A stretch of 64,000 bases of DNA. Source: Rhizorhapis suberifaciens (lineage in GTDB: Bacteria; Pseudomonadota; Alphaproteobacteria; Sphingomonadales; Sphingomonadaceae). This document shows, one piece after another, positions 54,556-63,603 of the stretch. Below the pieces are notes generated by a model. It did no database searches. It was not told the origin of the DNA and saw nothing but the letters and a program-made list of their open reading frames with translations. The translations under genes were made by a program, and so were the position numbers. Location: assembly GCF_014200045.1 (NCBI RefSeq), contig NZ_JACHOV010000002.1, positions 310,001-374,000 on the forward strand. The letters run 5' to 3'. Each line of letters begins with the position of its first letter. Positions within the stretch are counted from its first letter, which is position 1.

Positions 54556-54582
54556 AGGGCGCCGGGTTCGGCGCCCTTTTTT
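54556..54582 (+). terminator. Intrinsic terminator after rpmE
   Basis: AGGGCGCC (54556-54563) and GGCGCCCT (54570-54577) form a perfect 8-bp stem around a 6-nt loop, followed by a run of T. It ends the rpmE transcript and separates it from the signalling operon. Confidence 0.88.
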
Positions 54583-54746
54583 GTTTCTCGGAAATGCCTT
54601 GCTATCGGTCCCTTTCACCTTGGCAAAGCTTCTACTCCTGCCCGAAGCCAAAAATACGACACAAAAAACGAGCAAGCATCCTCCATCTGCGGTAACATGA
54701 ATCCCATCGTAGCTCTCGGCGGCGTTTCACCGGGAGAGGAACTGTC

Positions 54747-55547
54747 ATGGAGGACCGCAGCACAGCAGCAGGTCCTGAAAGGGCGAAGGCTGGCGCGGCC
54801 GGCAAAACGGCCACACTGGCAGCGGGGCTTTTTGTTTGTCTTGGATGGGCCCTCATCTTGGGCTGGATGGTGCCAACTCCGGCCCGGGCTGACCCCTATG
54901 GCGACGCCAGGGCGGCGCAGGTCAGGGGCGATTATGCTACGGCCGCACGCATCTACCGATCTCTTGCCGATCAAGGCAATGTAGCCGCCCTTACCCAATT
55001 AGGAATTCTCTATCGCGTCGGCAGGGGCGTGCCTCGTGATTATGATGAGGCTGTTACACTGCTTCACCGCGCCGCCGCGATGGGATCGCCCACCGCTCAA
55101 TTTCAGATGGGCGACATGCTACTTCGCGGTCTTGGTGTCCAGCAAGACTTGCTGGACGCTGCTCGTTGGTACACACGTGCAGCCGAACAAGGTCATGCGC
55201 AGGCGCAATATTGCCTTGGGGTTCTATACAAGCTCGGCGGGGGCGTAAGGAAGAACGGCGCGCGTGCGGCCAAATGGTTCAGCCGGTCGGCAGCTCAGGG
55301 CTTGCCCGAGGCGCAATTTGAACTTGGTCAGCTATATTCTGCCGGACAAGGCGTTGGTCGGGACTATGTCGAGGCCCATAAATGGCTCTGGCTGGCGCGG
55401 AGCCGTGCGTCAATCAGCCGGACGAGAACAGCGGCCGCGGAGGCGTTGGTTCAGCTAGAGGGCAGGATGTCTGCTCAGCAGATTGCCACGGCCAGGAGTC
55501 AGGCGAAGGCCTGGCGAGCCGCTGGCAATGTGGGAGGCGGCGCATGA
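54747..55547 (+). CDS. Sel1-repeat (TPR-like) protein, membrane-anchored or exported
   Basis: A 266-residue protein with an N-terminal hydrophobic segment ([19 protein letters not shown]) ending in a possible cleavage site after ARA, then at least four Sel1/TPR-like helical repeats (for example [38 protein letters not shown] and [19 protein letters not shown]). Such repeats scaffold protein contacts, probably in the periplasm here. A good GGGAGAGGAA precedes the ATG. The stop overlaps the histidine kinase ATG (ATGA), so it is likely part of the same signalling unit, perhaps a sensor partner. Confidence 0.85.
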   Translation: MEDRSTAAGPERAKAGAAGKTATLAAGLFVCLGWALILGWMVPTPARADPYGDARAAQVRGDYATAARIYRSLADQGNVAALTQLGILYRVGRGVPRDYDEAVTLLHRAAAMGSPTAQFQMGDMLLRGLGVQQDLLDAARWYTRAAEQGHAQAQYCLGVLYKLGGGVRKNGARAAKWFSRSAAQGLPEAQFELGQLYSAGQGVGRDYVEAHKWLWLARSRASISRTRTAAAEALVQLEGRMSAQQIATARSQAKAWRAAGNVGGGA

Positions 55548-58213
55548 TTAAGCCTTCTATAAGCGGCTATGGTGTCGTGTTCATTGCTGGTTTGGTGAGC
55601 CTCGCAATCGCCATTGCTGTCTGGCAATGGCTTTCGCGAGAACAGCAGACCTCAATAGAAACTTCATTTTCCCTGGAATCCGAGCAACGTTCTGAGGCCC
55701 TGAAACGGCAATTCGACTCTGAGACAAATCTGGTCGACTCTCTCGTCGCCTATTACAACACCTCTCCCAATATCGGTCGCAAAGAATTCAGCGGTTTTGC
55801 CAAGGCGCTTTTGGCGGACGTATCAAGCATCGAAGCCGTGCAGTTCGTGAACGTGGCAGATAACCGCTTTCCCGTAGAATATGTTGAAGTGCCGGAGGGA
55901 GCGGCGCCGCAGGAACCCGGATATGACTGGGGAACCGACCCTTCCGCTCGGGCAGCGTTGATCGCGGCGCGGGACAGCGGACAGGTCAGCGCAGCAGCGC
56001 ACATCGCTTTGCAGGGTCAAGCCCCGGACAATCCTTATGTGGCTGTCTTTGCGCCCATTTATACCCCAGGCACAGACGCTTTGATGATGACGCAGGAGCA
56101 GCGACGCATCGCCAGTCGCGGCTTTATCGTGGCTATCGTCCGAATCGCCGATGTGGTGCAGGATTCGATGGATTTGATGCCGAGCAGCGGCGTAGACGTC
56201 TATCTTCTCGATGCCACAGCTCAGCCAGACCGGCGCGTCATATTTTCGCTGCTGTCAGCCGAAACCGCCCGCCGATCGAAGGGCAGGCCAGGTTCGCTAG
56301 ATAATGCTTTTAAAGCCAAGCTCTATCACTCGAGTTCGCTCGTCGTCGGGAGGAGCGTGTTTACCCTCTATGTCTCTGCGACCGACGAATATGGTCACAG
56401 GCGCAGCGAGCTTGCTGCGGGACCAACGATTGCTCTTGCCGGAGGCTTGGGGGTGACAGTGCTGCTGGTCATTTATCTCACGTCGCTTGCCAACCGGCGG
56501 CACAAGACCGAGCGGATCGTTGAAGAGCGTACCGCCGAACTGCGGCAGTTGAACCGCCAGCTTGAGGAACGCACTCTTCAGCTCGAAATTTCGGAAAGGG
56601 AATTAAGGACGGCCAAGGAAAAAGCGGAAGATGCGACGCGCGCCAAGAGCCAGTTCCTTGCCAATATGAGCCATGAAATCCGTACCCCGATGAACGGCGT
56701 CATCGGAGCGGCTGATTTGTTGAACGACACCGAGTTGGCGCCAGCGCAACGGGAATATCTGCAAATGATTACCCAATCGGCGGACTCCCTGCTGCATCTC
56801 ATCAATGACATCCTCGATTTCTCCAAGATCGAGGCAGGCCGATTGGAACTGGAAACCGCGCCGTTTCATCTTCGCGACGAATTGGCCGATACCATGCAGG
56901 CCTTTGCCGGCCGCGCCGCGGAAAAAGGCTTGGAACTTGCCTGTCATATAGCATTTGACGCGCCCGATAGTCTGATGGGCGATCGGCATCGGTTGCGCCA
57001 GGTGTTGGTTAACCTGGTCGGAAACGCGCTCCGCTTTACAGAAAAAGGTGAGGTGGTTCTGGACGTCCAGGTCGATAAAAGAGGGGATCGGCATGTGGGG
57101 TTGCACTTTGCCGTAAGCGACACCGGCTCCGGGATTGCCTTTGACAAGCAAAATGTAATTTTCGATGCTTTTTCGCAGGCCGACACGTCATTCACGCGGC
57201 GATTTGGCGGAACCGGGTTGGGCTTGTCCATTGCGTCGCAGTTGGTGGCGTTGATGGGAGGGCGGCTCGAAGTTGAAAGTGAGTTGGGCCGAGGCAGCGT
57301 TTTTCGTTTCAGCCTGCCCTTTAAAATCGCTGATGAAGAAGTACCCGACGAACAGATGTTGCAGCCAAGCCTGCATGCTCTGCCCGTGCTGGTGATCGAC
57401 GACAATGAAACCAACCGCCGCATTTTGGAAGAAATGCTGCGCGGCTGGGGCATGAGGCCGCATGTGGCCGAAAGTGGCGCGCACGCGCTTGCGACGCTAC
57501 ACAGAATGGCCGGTGAGGGGAGGCCTTATCGATTGGTGCTGCTCGACATGTTGATGCCCGTCATGGACGGGCTGGCGGTAGCGGAGGCCATCCATGGGGC
57601 GCCGGAGTTGGGTAGTCCTGCCATCATCATGCTCTCTTCCGCCCATAAGGATGACATTGTGAGGCGTGCCGGGGTGATAGGCGTAAGTCACTTCATGTTG
57701 AAACCGGTGCGGCAATCTGAATTGCTTGAGACCATTTTTGCCGTTCTGGGCGTTACTGCAAGTGACGGAGTTGATACGCCCCCAGATTTAGTTGCGGATG
57801 CGCGGCCGCTCAAAGTGCTGATAGCCGAGGATAATGCCGTAAATCAGCGGCTTGCACAGCGTTTGTTGGAACGACGGGGTCATGAGGCTACCGTTGTCGG
57901 GGACGGGGCGGAAGCGGTGTCCGCGCTTGCCAATGGATCGTTCGACCTAGTGCTGATGGACGTTCAGATGCCGAATATGGACGGATTTCAGGCGACAGCC
58001 GCCATCAGGCAGAGGGAGAAGGATACCGGGCGGCATATACCGATCATCGCGATGACCGCTCATGCGATGCGTGGCGATCGAGAACGTTGTTTGGCCGCCG
58101 GAATGGATGGTTATGTTTCCAAGCCTCTTCGGTCAGAGGATTTCTACGCAGCCCTCAATGCCTATCGGGAGGACCTTTTGCGAACTGAAGTCGACAAAGA
58201 AGGGGATGAGTAG
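55544..58213 (+). CDS. CHASE-domain hybrid histidine kinase with two receiver domains
   Basis: Membrane sensor kinase of 889 residues. Order: membrane helix (~10-30), periplasmic CHASE-type domain (~45-300, with [20 protein letters not shown]), second helix ([17 protein letters not shown]), coiled coil ([20 protein letters not shown]), HisKA with phospho-acceptor His377 in [12 protein letters not shown], HATPase ([31 protein letters not shown]), receiver 1 (Asp668 in [11 protein letters not shown]) and receiver 2 (Asp806 in [11 protein letters not shown]). Both receivers keep the acidic pair and the Lys. ATG 55544 overlaps the Sel1 gene stop. The ligand is unknown. Confidence 0.93.
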   Translation: MIKPSISGYGVVFIAGLVSLAIAIAVWQWLSREQQTSIETSFSLESEQRSEALKRQFDSETNLVDSLVAYYNTSPNIGRKEFSGFAKALLADVSSIEAVQFVNVADNRFPVEYVEVPEGAAPQEPGYDWGTDPSARAALIAARDSGQVSAAAHIALQGQAPDNPYVAVFAPIYTPGTDALMMTQEQRRIASRGFIVAIVRIADVVQDSMDLMPSSGVDVYLLDATAQPDRRVIFSLLSAETARRSKGRPGSLDNAFKAKLYHSSSLVVGRSVFTLYVSATDEYGHRRSELAAGPTIALAGGLGVTVLLVIYLTSLANRRHKTERIVEERTAELRQLNRQLEERTLQLEISERELRTAKEKAEDATRAKSQFLANMSHEIRTPMNGVIGAADLLNDTELAPAQREYLQMITQSADSLLHLINDILDFSKIEAGRLELETAPFHLRDELADTMQAFAGRAAEKGLELACHIAFDAPDSLMGDRHRLRQVLVNLVGNALRFTEKGEVVLDVQVDKRGDRHVGLHFAVSDTGSGIAFDKQNVIFDAFSQADTSFTRRFGGTGLGLSIASQLVALMGGRLEVESELGRGSVFRFSLPFKIADEEVPDEQMLQPSLHALPVLVIDDNETNRRILEEMLRGWGMRPHVAESGAHALATLHRMAGEGRPYRLVLLDMLMPVMDGLAVAEAIHGAPELGSPAIIMLSSAHKDDIVRRAGVIGVSHFMLKPVRQSELLETIFAVLGVTASDGVDTPPDLVADARPLKVLIAEDNAVNQRLAQRLLERRGHEATVVGDGAEAVSALANGSFDLVLMDVQMPNMDGFQATAAIRQREKDTGRHIPIIAMTAHAMRGDRERCLAAGMDGYVSKPLRSEDFYAALNAYREDLLRTEVDKEGDE

Positions 58214-58231
58214 GAAAGGAGGGCGTGAGCC

Positions 58232-58597
58232 ATGATCAAGCTGGACTGGGAACGAGCGCTCGAAAATGTCGATGGCAGTGAGGATTTGCTCCTCGAGCTG
58301 GCGAAAGTGTTCATCGAGAGCAGTCCCGACATGATGCAGCAGGCCCGCGAAGCCATTAATAGCGGTGACGCGGGCGCCTTGCATCGCGCAGCCCACAACA
58401 TCAAAGGCTCCGCTCGTATCTTCGCGGTTGGAGATGCAGTCGACGAAGCCATGCGGCTGGAAGTGATGGGGGCTGAAGGCGACCTCCGAGATGCGGAGGA
58501 ATGCTTTGCCGCGCTGGACAAAACAGTCGCGCAACTCACGGCTGTATTGAAGGAGTTAATCGGGCAGGCGGGGGCGGGGGAGAAGAAAAAATTATAG
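58232..58597 (+). CDS. Histidine phosphotransfer (HPt) protein
   Basis: Free-standing HPt relay protein of 121 residues, all helical, with the phospho-acceptor motif HRAAHNIKGSARIF (His55). It starts 18 nt after the hybrid kinase stop with AGGAGGGCG ahead of the ATG, and the receiver-glutamate dehydrogenase gene begins 10 nt after its stop. By family logic it would carry phosphate from a kinase receiver to the Asp of the next protein. Small size and intact motif make the call firm; the partner is inferred. Confidence 0.92.
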   Translation: MIKLDWERALENVDGSEDLLLELAKVFIESSPDMMQQAREAINSGDAGALHRAAHNIKGSARIFAVGDAVDEAMRLEVMGAEGDLRDAEECFAALDKTVAQLTAVLKELIGQAGAGEKKKL

Positions 58598-58607
58598 AGC
58601 CGCGCGG

Positions 58608-60290
58608 ATGATGCGCCCGATTGGGCAAAGGACGAACGTCATGGCCAACAACCACATCACCCTTCTTCTGGTGGAGGATAACCCGCTCTACGTCAGGTTG
58701 ATCCAGCGGCTGCTCGGACGGTCGGAGCGTCCCATTTTTGACGTGCAGACCGCGGGGAATCTCAATGATGCGGTAGAGCGGATTCGCAAAGGCGGCATTG
58801 ACATAATTCTGCTCGATTTGATGCTGCCGGACAGTACGGCACTCGATACATTTTATCGACTGCAACCCCATGCGCTGGAAACGCCCATCATCATTCAAAG
58901 TGCGATGGACGATGTGACTTTGGCGGCCAAAGCCGTGGAGGGTGGGGCGCAGGACTATCTGCTGAAAGATTCCATAAATGGTGTTTCTCTGCTCAGGTCC
59001 ATTCACTATGCGATGGAACGCAAACACGCTCGTGGCGCGGAGTGGTCGTCAGCGATGTTGCACCTTGCCCAGCAGCAATTTTTGAAGGCCGCATATATAG
59101 CCGGGATCGATGAAAATATCCGCCAGCGGCTGCTTTTTCCCGAGCGGGCACAAATAGCTGCTCTGCCGTTAAAACGCGACGGCGGCGGCCATGTAGAGAC
59201 GGTGTTTGCTTATCGAGTCCAGCATGTGCTGACCATGGGTCCCACCAAAGGAGGCATCCGTTATCATGGCGAGGTGAACCTGGGCGAAGTGGCGGCGCTT
59301 GCGATGTTGATGACATGGAAATGCGCGCTCACAAAGCTGCCCTTTGGTGGCGCGAAGGGCGGCATCAGGGTTGATCCCGCCATGCTGAGCTGGAGCGAAT
59401 TGGAGCGATTGACGCGCCGCTATACCTCACAGTTCATCGACATTATCGGTCCCGACAAAGACATTCCGGCGCCGGACATGGGCACGGATGCGCAGATCAT
59501 GGCTTGGATCATGGACACCTATAGCGAACATGCCGGCCATTCAGTGCCCTCCGTGGTAACGGGAAAACCGATCGTGCTCGGCGGATCGCAGGGGCGATAT
59601 GAGGCCACCGGCAGGGGATTGGTTTACCTGATCGAAGATATTTGTACGCAATTGAATATCGGGTTGCAGGGCGCACGGGCCGTCGTACAGGGTTTTGGCA
59701 ATGTGGGCGCACATGCAGCGACTTTTCTGGCCAAAGCAGGCGCAAAGATTATTGCCATAAGCGATGTGAGCGCAGCGCTGTATGACGCCAATGGACTGCC
59801 GCTCGATAAATTGAAAGATCATGTTCAACAGCACCGGCTGCTATGGAACTGCCCGTTGGGCGAGAAAATATCCAGGCAGGAGATGTTGGAACTGGATTGC
59901 GAGATTCTGGCACCTTGTGCCCTGCAGAACCAGATTACCGCAGACAATGCAGGGAAAATCAACTGCCGGGTGCTGGCCGAAGGCGCCAATGGCCCCACCA
60001 CCTTGGAGGCCGACGAGATCTTGAAAGATCGGGGAATTGTGGTGCTGCCCGATATATTGGCTAATGCTGGCGGTGTCGTCGTATCTTATTTCGAATGGGT
60101 GCAGGGTTTGCAGAATCTGATGTGGCCGCTTGAGGAAGTAAACGCACGTATGCGGTCGATCCTGGCGGATGCTCTCGCTCGAACGCAGCGACGGGCAGCC
60201 GCCGAAAACGTGGACATGCGTACAGCCGCAATGATTGAAGCCTTATGCCGCGTGGGCGATGCAAATATGCTGCGGGGTATTTATCCTTGA
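58608..60290 (+). CDS. Receiver domain fused to glutamate dehydrogenase
   Basis: A 560-residue fusion. Residues ~17-140 are a receiver domain: acidic LVEDN, phospho-acceptor Asp70 in IILLDLMLPDS, Ser98 in IIIQSAMDD and Lys120 in DYLLKDS. Residues ~150-560 are a full hexameric-type glutamate dehydrogenase: GPTKGGIRYH, MTWKCALTKLPFGGAKGG with catalytic Lys250, PAPDMGTD with Asp290, and the dinucleotide loop VVQGFGNVG. IAISD at the end of beta 2 suggests NAD+ preference (inference). It should interconvert glutamate with 2-oxoglutarate and ammonia. Start may be 58608 or 58641. Third step of the upstream kinase-HPt series. Confidence 0.93.
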   Translation: MMRPIGQRTNVMANNHITLLLVEDNPLYVRLIQRLLGRSERPIFDVQTAGNLNDAVERIRKGGIDIILLDLMLPDSTALDTFYRLQPHALETPIIIQSAMDDVTLAAKAVEGGAQDYLLKDSINGVSLLRSIHYAMERKHARGAEWSSAMLHLAQQQFLKAAYIAGIDENIRQRLLFPERAQIAALPLKRDGGGHVETVFAYRVQHVLTMGPTKGGIRYHGEVNLGEVAALAMLMTWKCALTKLPFGGAKGGIRVDPAMLSWSELERLTRRYTSQFIDIIGPDKDIPAPDMGTDAQIMAWIMDTYSEHAGHSVPSVVTGKPIVLGGSQGRYEATGRGLVYLIEDICTQLNIGLQGARAVVQGFGNVGAHAATFLAKAGAKIIAISDVSAALYDANGLPLDKLKDHVQQHRLLWNCPLGEKISRQEMLELDCEILAPCALQNQITADNAGKINCRVLAEGANGPTTLEADEILKDRGIVVLPDILANAGGVVVSYFEWVQGLQNLMWPLEEVNARMRSILADALARTQRRAAAENVDMRTAAMIEALCRVGDANMLRGIYP

Positions 60291-60312
60291 GTGGGGTGGC
60301 GTTCATTGTCGG

Positions 60313-61203
60313 TCATAAAGCCGCTAAAAGCTTGGCTACGACAGGATCGCTGTTCCACGGCGGACGGATGGCGCGGTGCACTTCGATGGCTGGAAGATCG
60401 CCCATGAATGCGACACGCTTGAGCCCCCCAAAGCTCATGAGATCGGCGGCGGATGATTCGAACATGCAGGCAAACCCAAGTCCGCCTCGAAGATTGGTGA
60501 GGTTTAAGCCGTAATTGTCCGTTTCCGTCGCTACCGAGCAGCGGCCAAGACCTGCATGTGCCATGGCTTGATCAATGAGGAGGCGTAGCCGGTTGCGCGG
60601 CCCGAGGCGGATCACCGGGAAATTCAGCATGTCGTCGACCGTGACCTGTTCCTGCTGCGCAAGGATATGATCCTGCGACACGAACAGGGCCAGCGGTTCG
60701 TGCCATACAAGAATCGTTTCCATCTCGGCAGGCGGCTCCAAGGCGTAGAAGAAGCCTATATCAACAGCGCGACTTTGCATTTTTTCCGCAAGGGGAACGG
60801 CCGTGAAAGTGTCGAGATCGAGTTCTATGCCGATTTCAGGGTGGTCTTCTTCGAATTGCGCCAGCGCTTCCTGAAAATAGCGGAAGATATAGCTGTGGGC
60901 GGCGATCACCAGTTTTCGGCGGCGGGTAGGTTGTCGCTTGCCCGTCATCTCCTCGATAAGCTTGTCCCTGGCCTGCAAGACTTTTGACGCGTGCAGAAAA
61001 GCGCGCTCACCCTCGGGAGAAAGGATCGATGAGCCGCCACGCACCCGCTCAAATAAACGGTGGCCGAGCCGTTCTTCCAATTGGCGCACATGATCGCTGA
61101 TCGCGACCTGGGACACGCCAAGTTGCCGTGCACAGGCGCGAAAGCTGCCGTGCTCCACAATGCTGGCAAATATTTCCAGTTGGCGGAGGGTAACGCTGGC
61201 CAT
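60313..61203 (-). CDS. LysR-family transcriptional regulator
   Basis: A 296-residue LysR regulator with N-terminal winged helix (TLRQLEIFASIVEHGSFRAC, RQLGVSQVAISDHVRQLEER, LGHRLFERVRGG) and a C-terminal effector-binding domain. It is convergent with the receiver-dehydrogenase gene (22 nt apart) and divergent from the DUF3237 gene, with tandem palindromes between, so it likely controls the DUF3237 gene and itself. The ligand is unknown. Confidence 0.92.
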   Translation of the reverse strand: MASVTLRQLEIFASIVEHGSFRACARQLGVSQVAISDHVRQLEERLGHRLFERVRGGSSILSPEGERAFLHASKVLQARDKLIEEMTGKRQPTRRRKLVIAAHSYIFRYFQEALAQFEEDHPEIGIELDLDTFTAVPLAEKMQSRAVDIGFFYALEPPAEMETILVWHEPLALFVSQDHILAQQEQVTVDDMLNFPVIRLGPRNRLRLLIDQAMAHAGLGRCSVATETDNYGLNLTNLRGGLGFACMFESSAADLMSFGGLKRVAFMGDLPAIEVHRAIRPPWNSDPVVAKLLAAL

Positions 61204-61297
61204 GCGGGGGGTGATAAGGCAAAGCCTGCCGGATGATAAGTAAAAACTTTATTCTCGGTTTTTGGCGCAGGCGGTATCGTTCACGGCGGTGATCCGA

Positions 61298-61339
61298 GAT
61301 AACCAATTGCTTATCATGGGCGATAGGTAATTGCTTATG
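61298..61339. promoter_or_regulatory. Tandem palindromic operator candidates
   Basis: GATAACCAATTGCTTATC at 61298-61315 is a near-perfect palindrome (16 of 18 positions), and GATAGGTAATTGCTTATG at 61322-61339 is a second copy, starting 24 bp later. A third, looser site (GATAAG...TTTATTC) lies near 61233-61252, next to the LysR start. Even phasing of about two helical turns fits a LysR tetramer. Confidence 0.55.
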
Positions 61340-61361
61340 CCATGTTTCAGAGGAAGAGATC

Positions 61362-61433
61362 ATGACCGCTCCAAAAGCACTCATCGTCGGGTTCGATTCG
61401 CTGCTGCATTCCAACTCCGGGAAGACATGTTGA
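61362..61433 (+). CDS. Short leader frame overlapping the DUF3237 start
   Basis: A 23-codon frame (MTAPKALIVGFDSLLHSNSG, then KTC) with the best ribosome-binding site of the region (GAGGAAGAG). Its TGA at 61431-61433 comes just after the ATG of the DUF3237 gene at 61427, which would couple the two by re-initiation. It may be a leader peptide or the surviving start of a lost gene. No known homologue comes to mind. Confidence 0.3.
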   Translation: MTAPKALIVGFDSLLHSNSGKTC

Positions 61434-62050
61434 CCGATCGGCGCGCCGTGCTGACGGGCATCAGTGCCGCTAGCCTATTGCCGCACGGGCTTTTCACCGC
61501 GGTCACCGAAGCCGCGGCGAGCCCTCCGCCGAATAAGGAAATGCCAATGAATGATATCTTATCGACTGTGGATAAACCCCATCTGGAATTCGTCTTTTCC
61601 GTCACGCTGCAATTCACGCGGGTGCAGACGATCCTGCCACATCCAGATGGCGGTATGCGATCAGCCGTCTATGTCGACGGGGGTACTGTGGAGGGACCCA
61701 TGCTCAACGGCCGCGCCGTGCCCAATTCCGGTGGAGACTATGCATATTTCCGCCCAGACGACACTGCCGTGTTCGATGCTCGGTACATGCTGGAAACCCA
61801 TAACGGCACCCCCATACTGGTCACCAATCGTGGTTATTTATGGGGCCGAAAGCCGGATGTAATGGCGCGCATTCGTAAATGGGCGTTTGAGGATGGCCCC
61901 CCCGTCCCACATGAAGAATATTATCTGCGCAGCCACCCGACTTTCGAAGTGGCTAAAGGGGAATATGATTGGCTTACGCGCCATGTGATCATCGGCGTGG
62001 GCGAGCGCCTGAAGGATGGCAATCGCCTGCATTATTACAGGCTGACCTGA
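61427..62050 (+). CDS. DUF3237 protein with possible Tat signal
   Basis: A 207-residue protein whose C-terminal ~150 residues match the DUF3237 fold: HLEFVFSVTLQFTRVQTILP, VEGPMLNGRAVPNSGGDY and HVIIGVGERLKDGNRLHYY. The N-terminus has TDRRAVLTGISAASLLPHG, a twin-arginine-like signal, suggesting export to the periplasm. The start ATG at 61427 follows GGGAAG; a frame upstream to 61331 has no support. Function of DUF3237 is unknown. Divergent from a LysR gene with palindromes between. Confidence 0.8.
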   Translation: MLTDRRAVLTGISAASLLPHGLFTAVTEAAASPPPNKEMPMNDILSTVDKPHLEFVFSVTLQFTRVQTILPHPDGGMRSAVYVDGGTVEGPMLNGRAVPNSGGDYAYFRPDDTAVFDARYMLETHNGTPILVTNRGYLWGRKPDVMARIRKWAFEDGPPVPHEEYYLRSHPTFEVAKGEYDWLTRHVIIGVGERLKDGNRLHYYRLT

Positions 62051-62095
62051 GGGCGGGAGAGGAGACCAGGACCGCCCCGGTGAAGGCCCGCCCGC

Positions 62096-63028
62096 TCAAA
62101 TGCTCGCAGGCTGGTGCGCAGCCGCCTGTAGCAGAGCTCTGTTCTCCTCGATCATCTGCCGCACGGAGCGAGGCTTATGGCCGGTCAGGCGCTCTACGTC
62201 GTTGGAAATGATGCTTAGATGACCGCCGCGTATCGCCGCCTCAAAGGAGACCATGTCGTCGCTATTCCAGGAAATTCCCGAGACGATTTGGTCATCCACG
62301 GGTTCACGCGGTATCCCCATCGCGTCAAACATGGCGTACATGCCATCGTCGTCGGTCTCCACATATTCCACTGTGCGCCCGCTCACCTCTGAAAGCATTT
62401 GGGCAATTTCCCGGAATGTCAGCAACTCCGACCCGGTGATGTTGTAAATCCGGTTTTCATGCCCGTCGCCGGCTAGCACGGCCACTGCGCACTCCACGCA
62501 ATCGTCGCGCCACACCAGCGTTTCGCGACCTCCCGCCGTACTTGAGATCCATTGACCGGTGCGAACGAAATTAGGCCCCATGGCAATGATCATCGCGTCG
62601 GCATAATGCGCGTCACGCAGGGCGGTCCATGCCATTCCGCTGGCCCGCAGAAGTTCCTCTGTCGGACCATGGTCCTTTACAATGATAGCGGGATTGTGGT
62701 CGCTGAGGCCGACAAAGCTGGTATAGACGATATGCTTCACGCCCGCCGCCGCTGCGGCGTCAATAGCGGCCTTGTGCTGCGCAACCCGCTTGCCGACGCG
62801 CGTACCGCTGATCAGCAGCATCCGGTCGCCTCCTTCAAAGGCCGCTGGCAGGCTTTCGGGGCGATCAAAGTCGCCATAGCGTATCTGTGCGCCGCGCTCG
62901 GCCCAATGGCTGAGCCTTTCTGGCTTGCGGCTAATGAGGATGAGGTCGCTGACCGGTAAACGCTGGGCAAGCTTTTCAACGGCCGAGCGCCCATATTGAC
63001 CCGAAGCGCCTGTAATAATGATCTTCAT
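62096..63028 (-). CDS. NmrA-type NAD(P)-binding oxidoreductase
   Basis: A 310-residue Rossmann protein of the atypical short-chain (NmrA/QorB-like) group: MKIIITGASGQYGRSAVEKL carries the GxxGxxG dinucleotide loop, then VKHIVYTSFVGLSDHNPAII and RDAHYADAMI. Members include quinone reductases and redox sensors, so the reaction is not settled. Convergent with the DUF3237 gene (45 nt apart, GC-rich stem between) and 9 nt after the SnoaL-like gene on the same strand, so these two form an operon. Confidence 0.85.
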   Translation of the reverse strand: MKIIITGASGQYGRSAVEKLAQRLPVSDLILISRKPERLSHWAERGAQIRYGDFDRPESLPAAFEGGDRMLLISGTRVGKRVAQHKAAIDAAAAAGVKHIVYTSFVGLSDHNPAIIVKDHGPTEELLRASGMAWTALRDAHYADAMIIAMGPNFVRTGQWISSTAGGRETLVWRDDCVECAVAVLAGDGHENRIYNITGSELLTFREIAQMLSEVSGRTVEYVETDDDGMYAMFDAMGIPREPVDDQIVSGISWNSDDMVSFEAAIRGGHLSIISNDVERLTGHKPRSVRQMIEENRALLQAAAHQPASI

Positions 63029-63037
63029 ATTCTCTCC

Positions 63038-63463
63038 TCAAAACATGCCATTATCGTTCAGGGACGTTGCGGGCACCGGCTGGGACACATCCCAATGTTC
63101 AGCAATCATGCCGTTTTGAATGCGAAAGATATCGATCACCGCGTTGCCACGATCGCCAGGGTTGATGACGACATGCACATGCGCAATGACATAATCTCCG
63201 TCGGCAAATATGCGTTTCACCAGATGTTGTGCCTGTGGTGAAGTTCGCTTAGCCCAATCGAGAAATTCCTTCAGCGCTTGGGCGCCGCTGGGTGCGAGCG
63301 GGCTGTGTTGGATGTAGTCGGGAAGGAACAGGCGGTCCACGGCACCACTATCCAAAGGGCGCAGTACCTCATCATAAACCCGTTCAACCAGATTGATGTT
63401 GGGATTGTCGCTGAAGCCGCTCGAGCTGGGCGGGACCTGTTCCATCCGATTCATACTCTCCAT
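63038..63463 (-). CDS. SnoaL-like (NTF2-fold) protein, cytoplasmic
   Basis: A protein of about 141 residues with the SnoaL-type pattern: LFLPDYIQHSPLAPSGAQAL, VIDIFRIQNGMIAEHWDVSQ and the ending PVPATSLNDNGMF. The same pattern occurs in the exported protein at 38.3-38.8 kb, but here no signal peptide is present. The start is uncertain (63463, 63454 or 63445). It lies 9 nt before the NmrA gene and is divergent from a second LysR gene. Confidence 0.78.
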   Translation of the reverse strand: MESMNRMEQVPPSSSGFSDNPNINLVERVYDEVLRPLDSGAVDRLFLPDYIQHSPLAPSGAQALKEFLDWAKRTSPQAQHLVKRIFADGDYVIAHVHVVINPGDRGNAVIDIFRIQNGMIAEHWDVSQPVPATSLNDNGMF

Positions 63464-63474
63464 AACCCTATCAT

Positions 63475-63502
63475 TTGATACAATAGTAAAGGCCCGCATA
63501 AT
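63475..63502 (+). promoter_or_regulatory. Predicted promoter of the partial LysR gene
   Basis: TTGATA at 63475-63480 and CATAAT at 63497-63502 are 16 nt apart, each matching 5/6 of consensus. It lies between the divergent SnoaL-like and LysR genes and would give a leader of ~95 nt. Confidence 0.5.
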
Positions 63503-63603
63503 GAAAGCCACTATTAAATCCTGACATCGGCGTTATTCTATCTATGCGGTCTGGTCGGAGCGCCGAAAAGCAGCCGCCGAGCGGTACCGGCGAGAGGGGG
63601 GTC

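Noticed and set aside
62052-62094. GC-rich inverted repeat between DUF3237 and NmrA genes as terminator
   Set aside because: GGGCGGG and CCCGCCC can pair, but the loop is long and no T-run is present on either strand.
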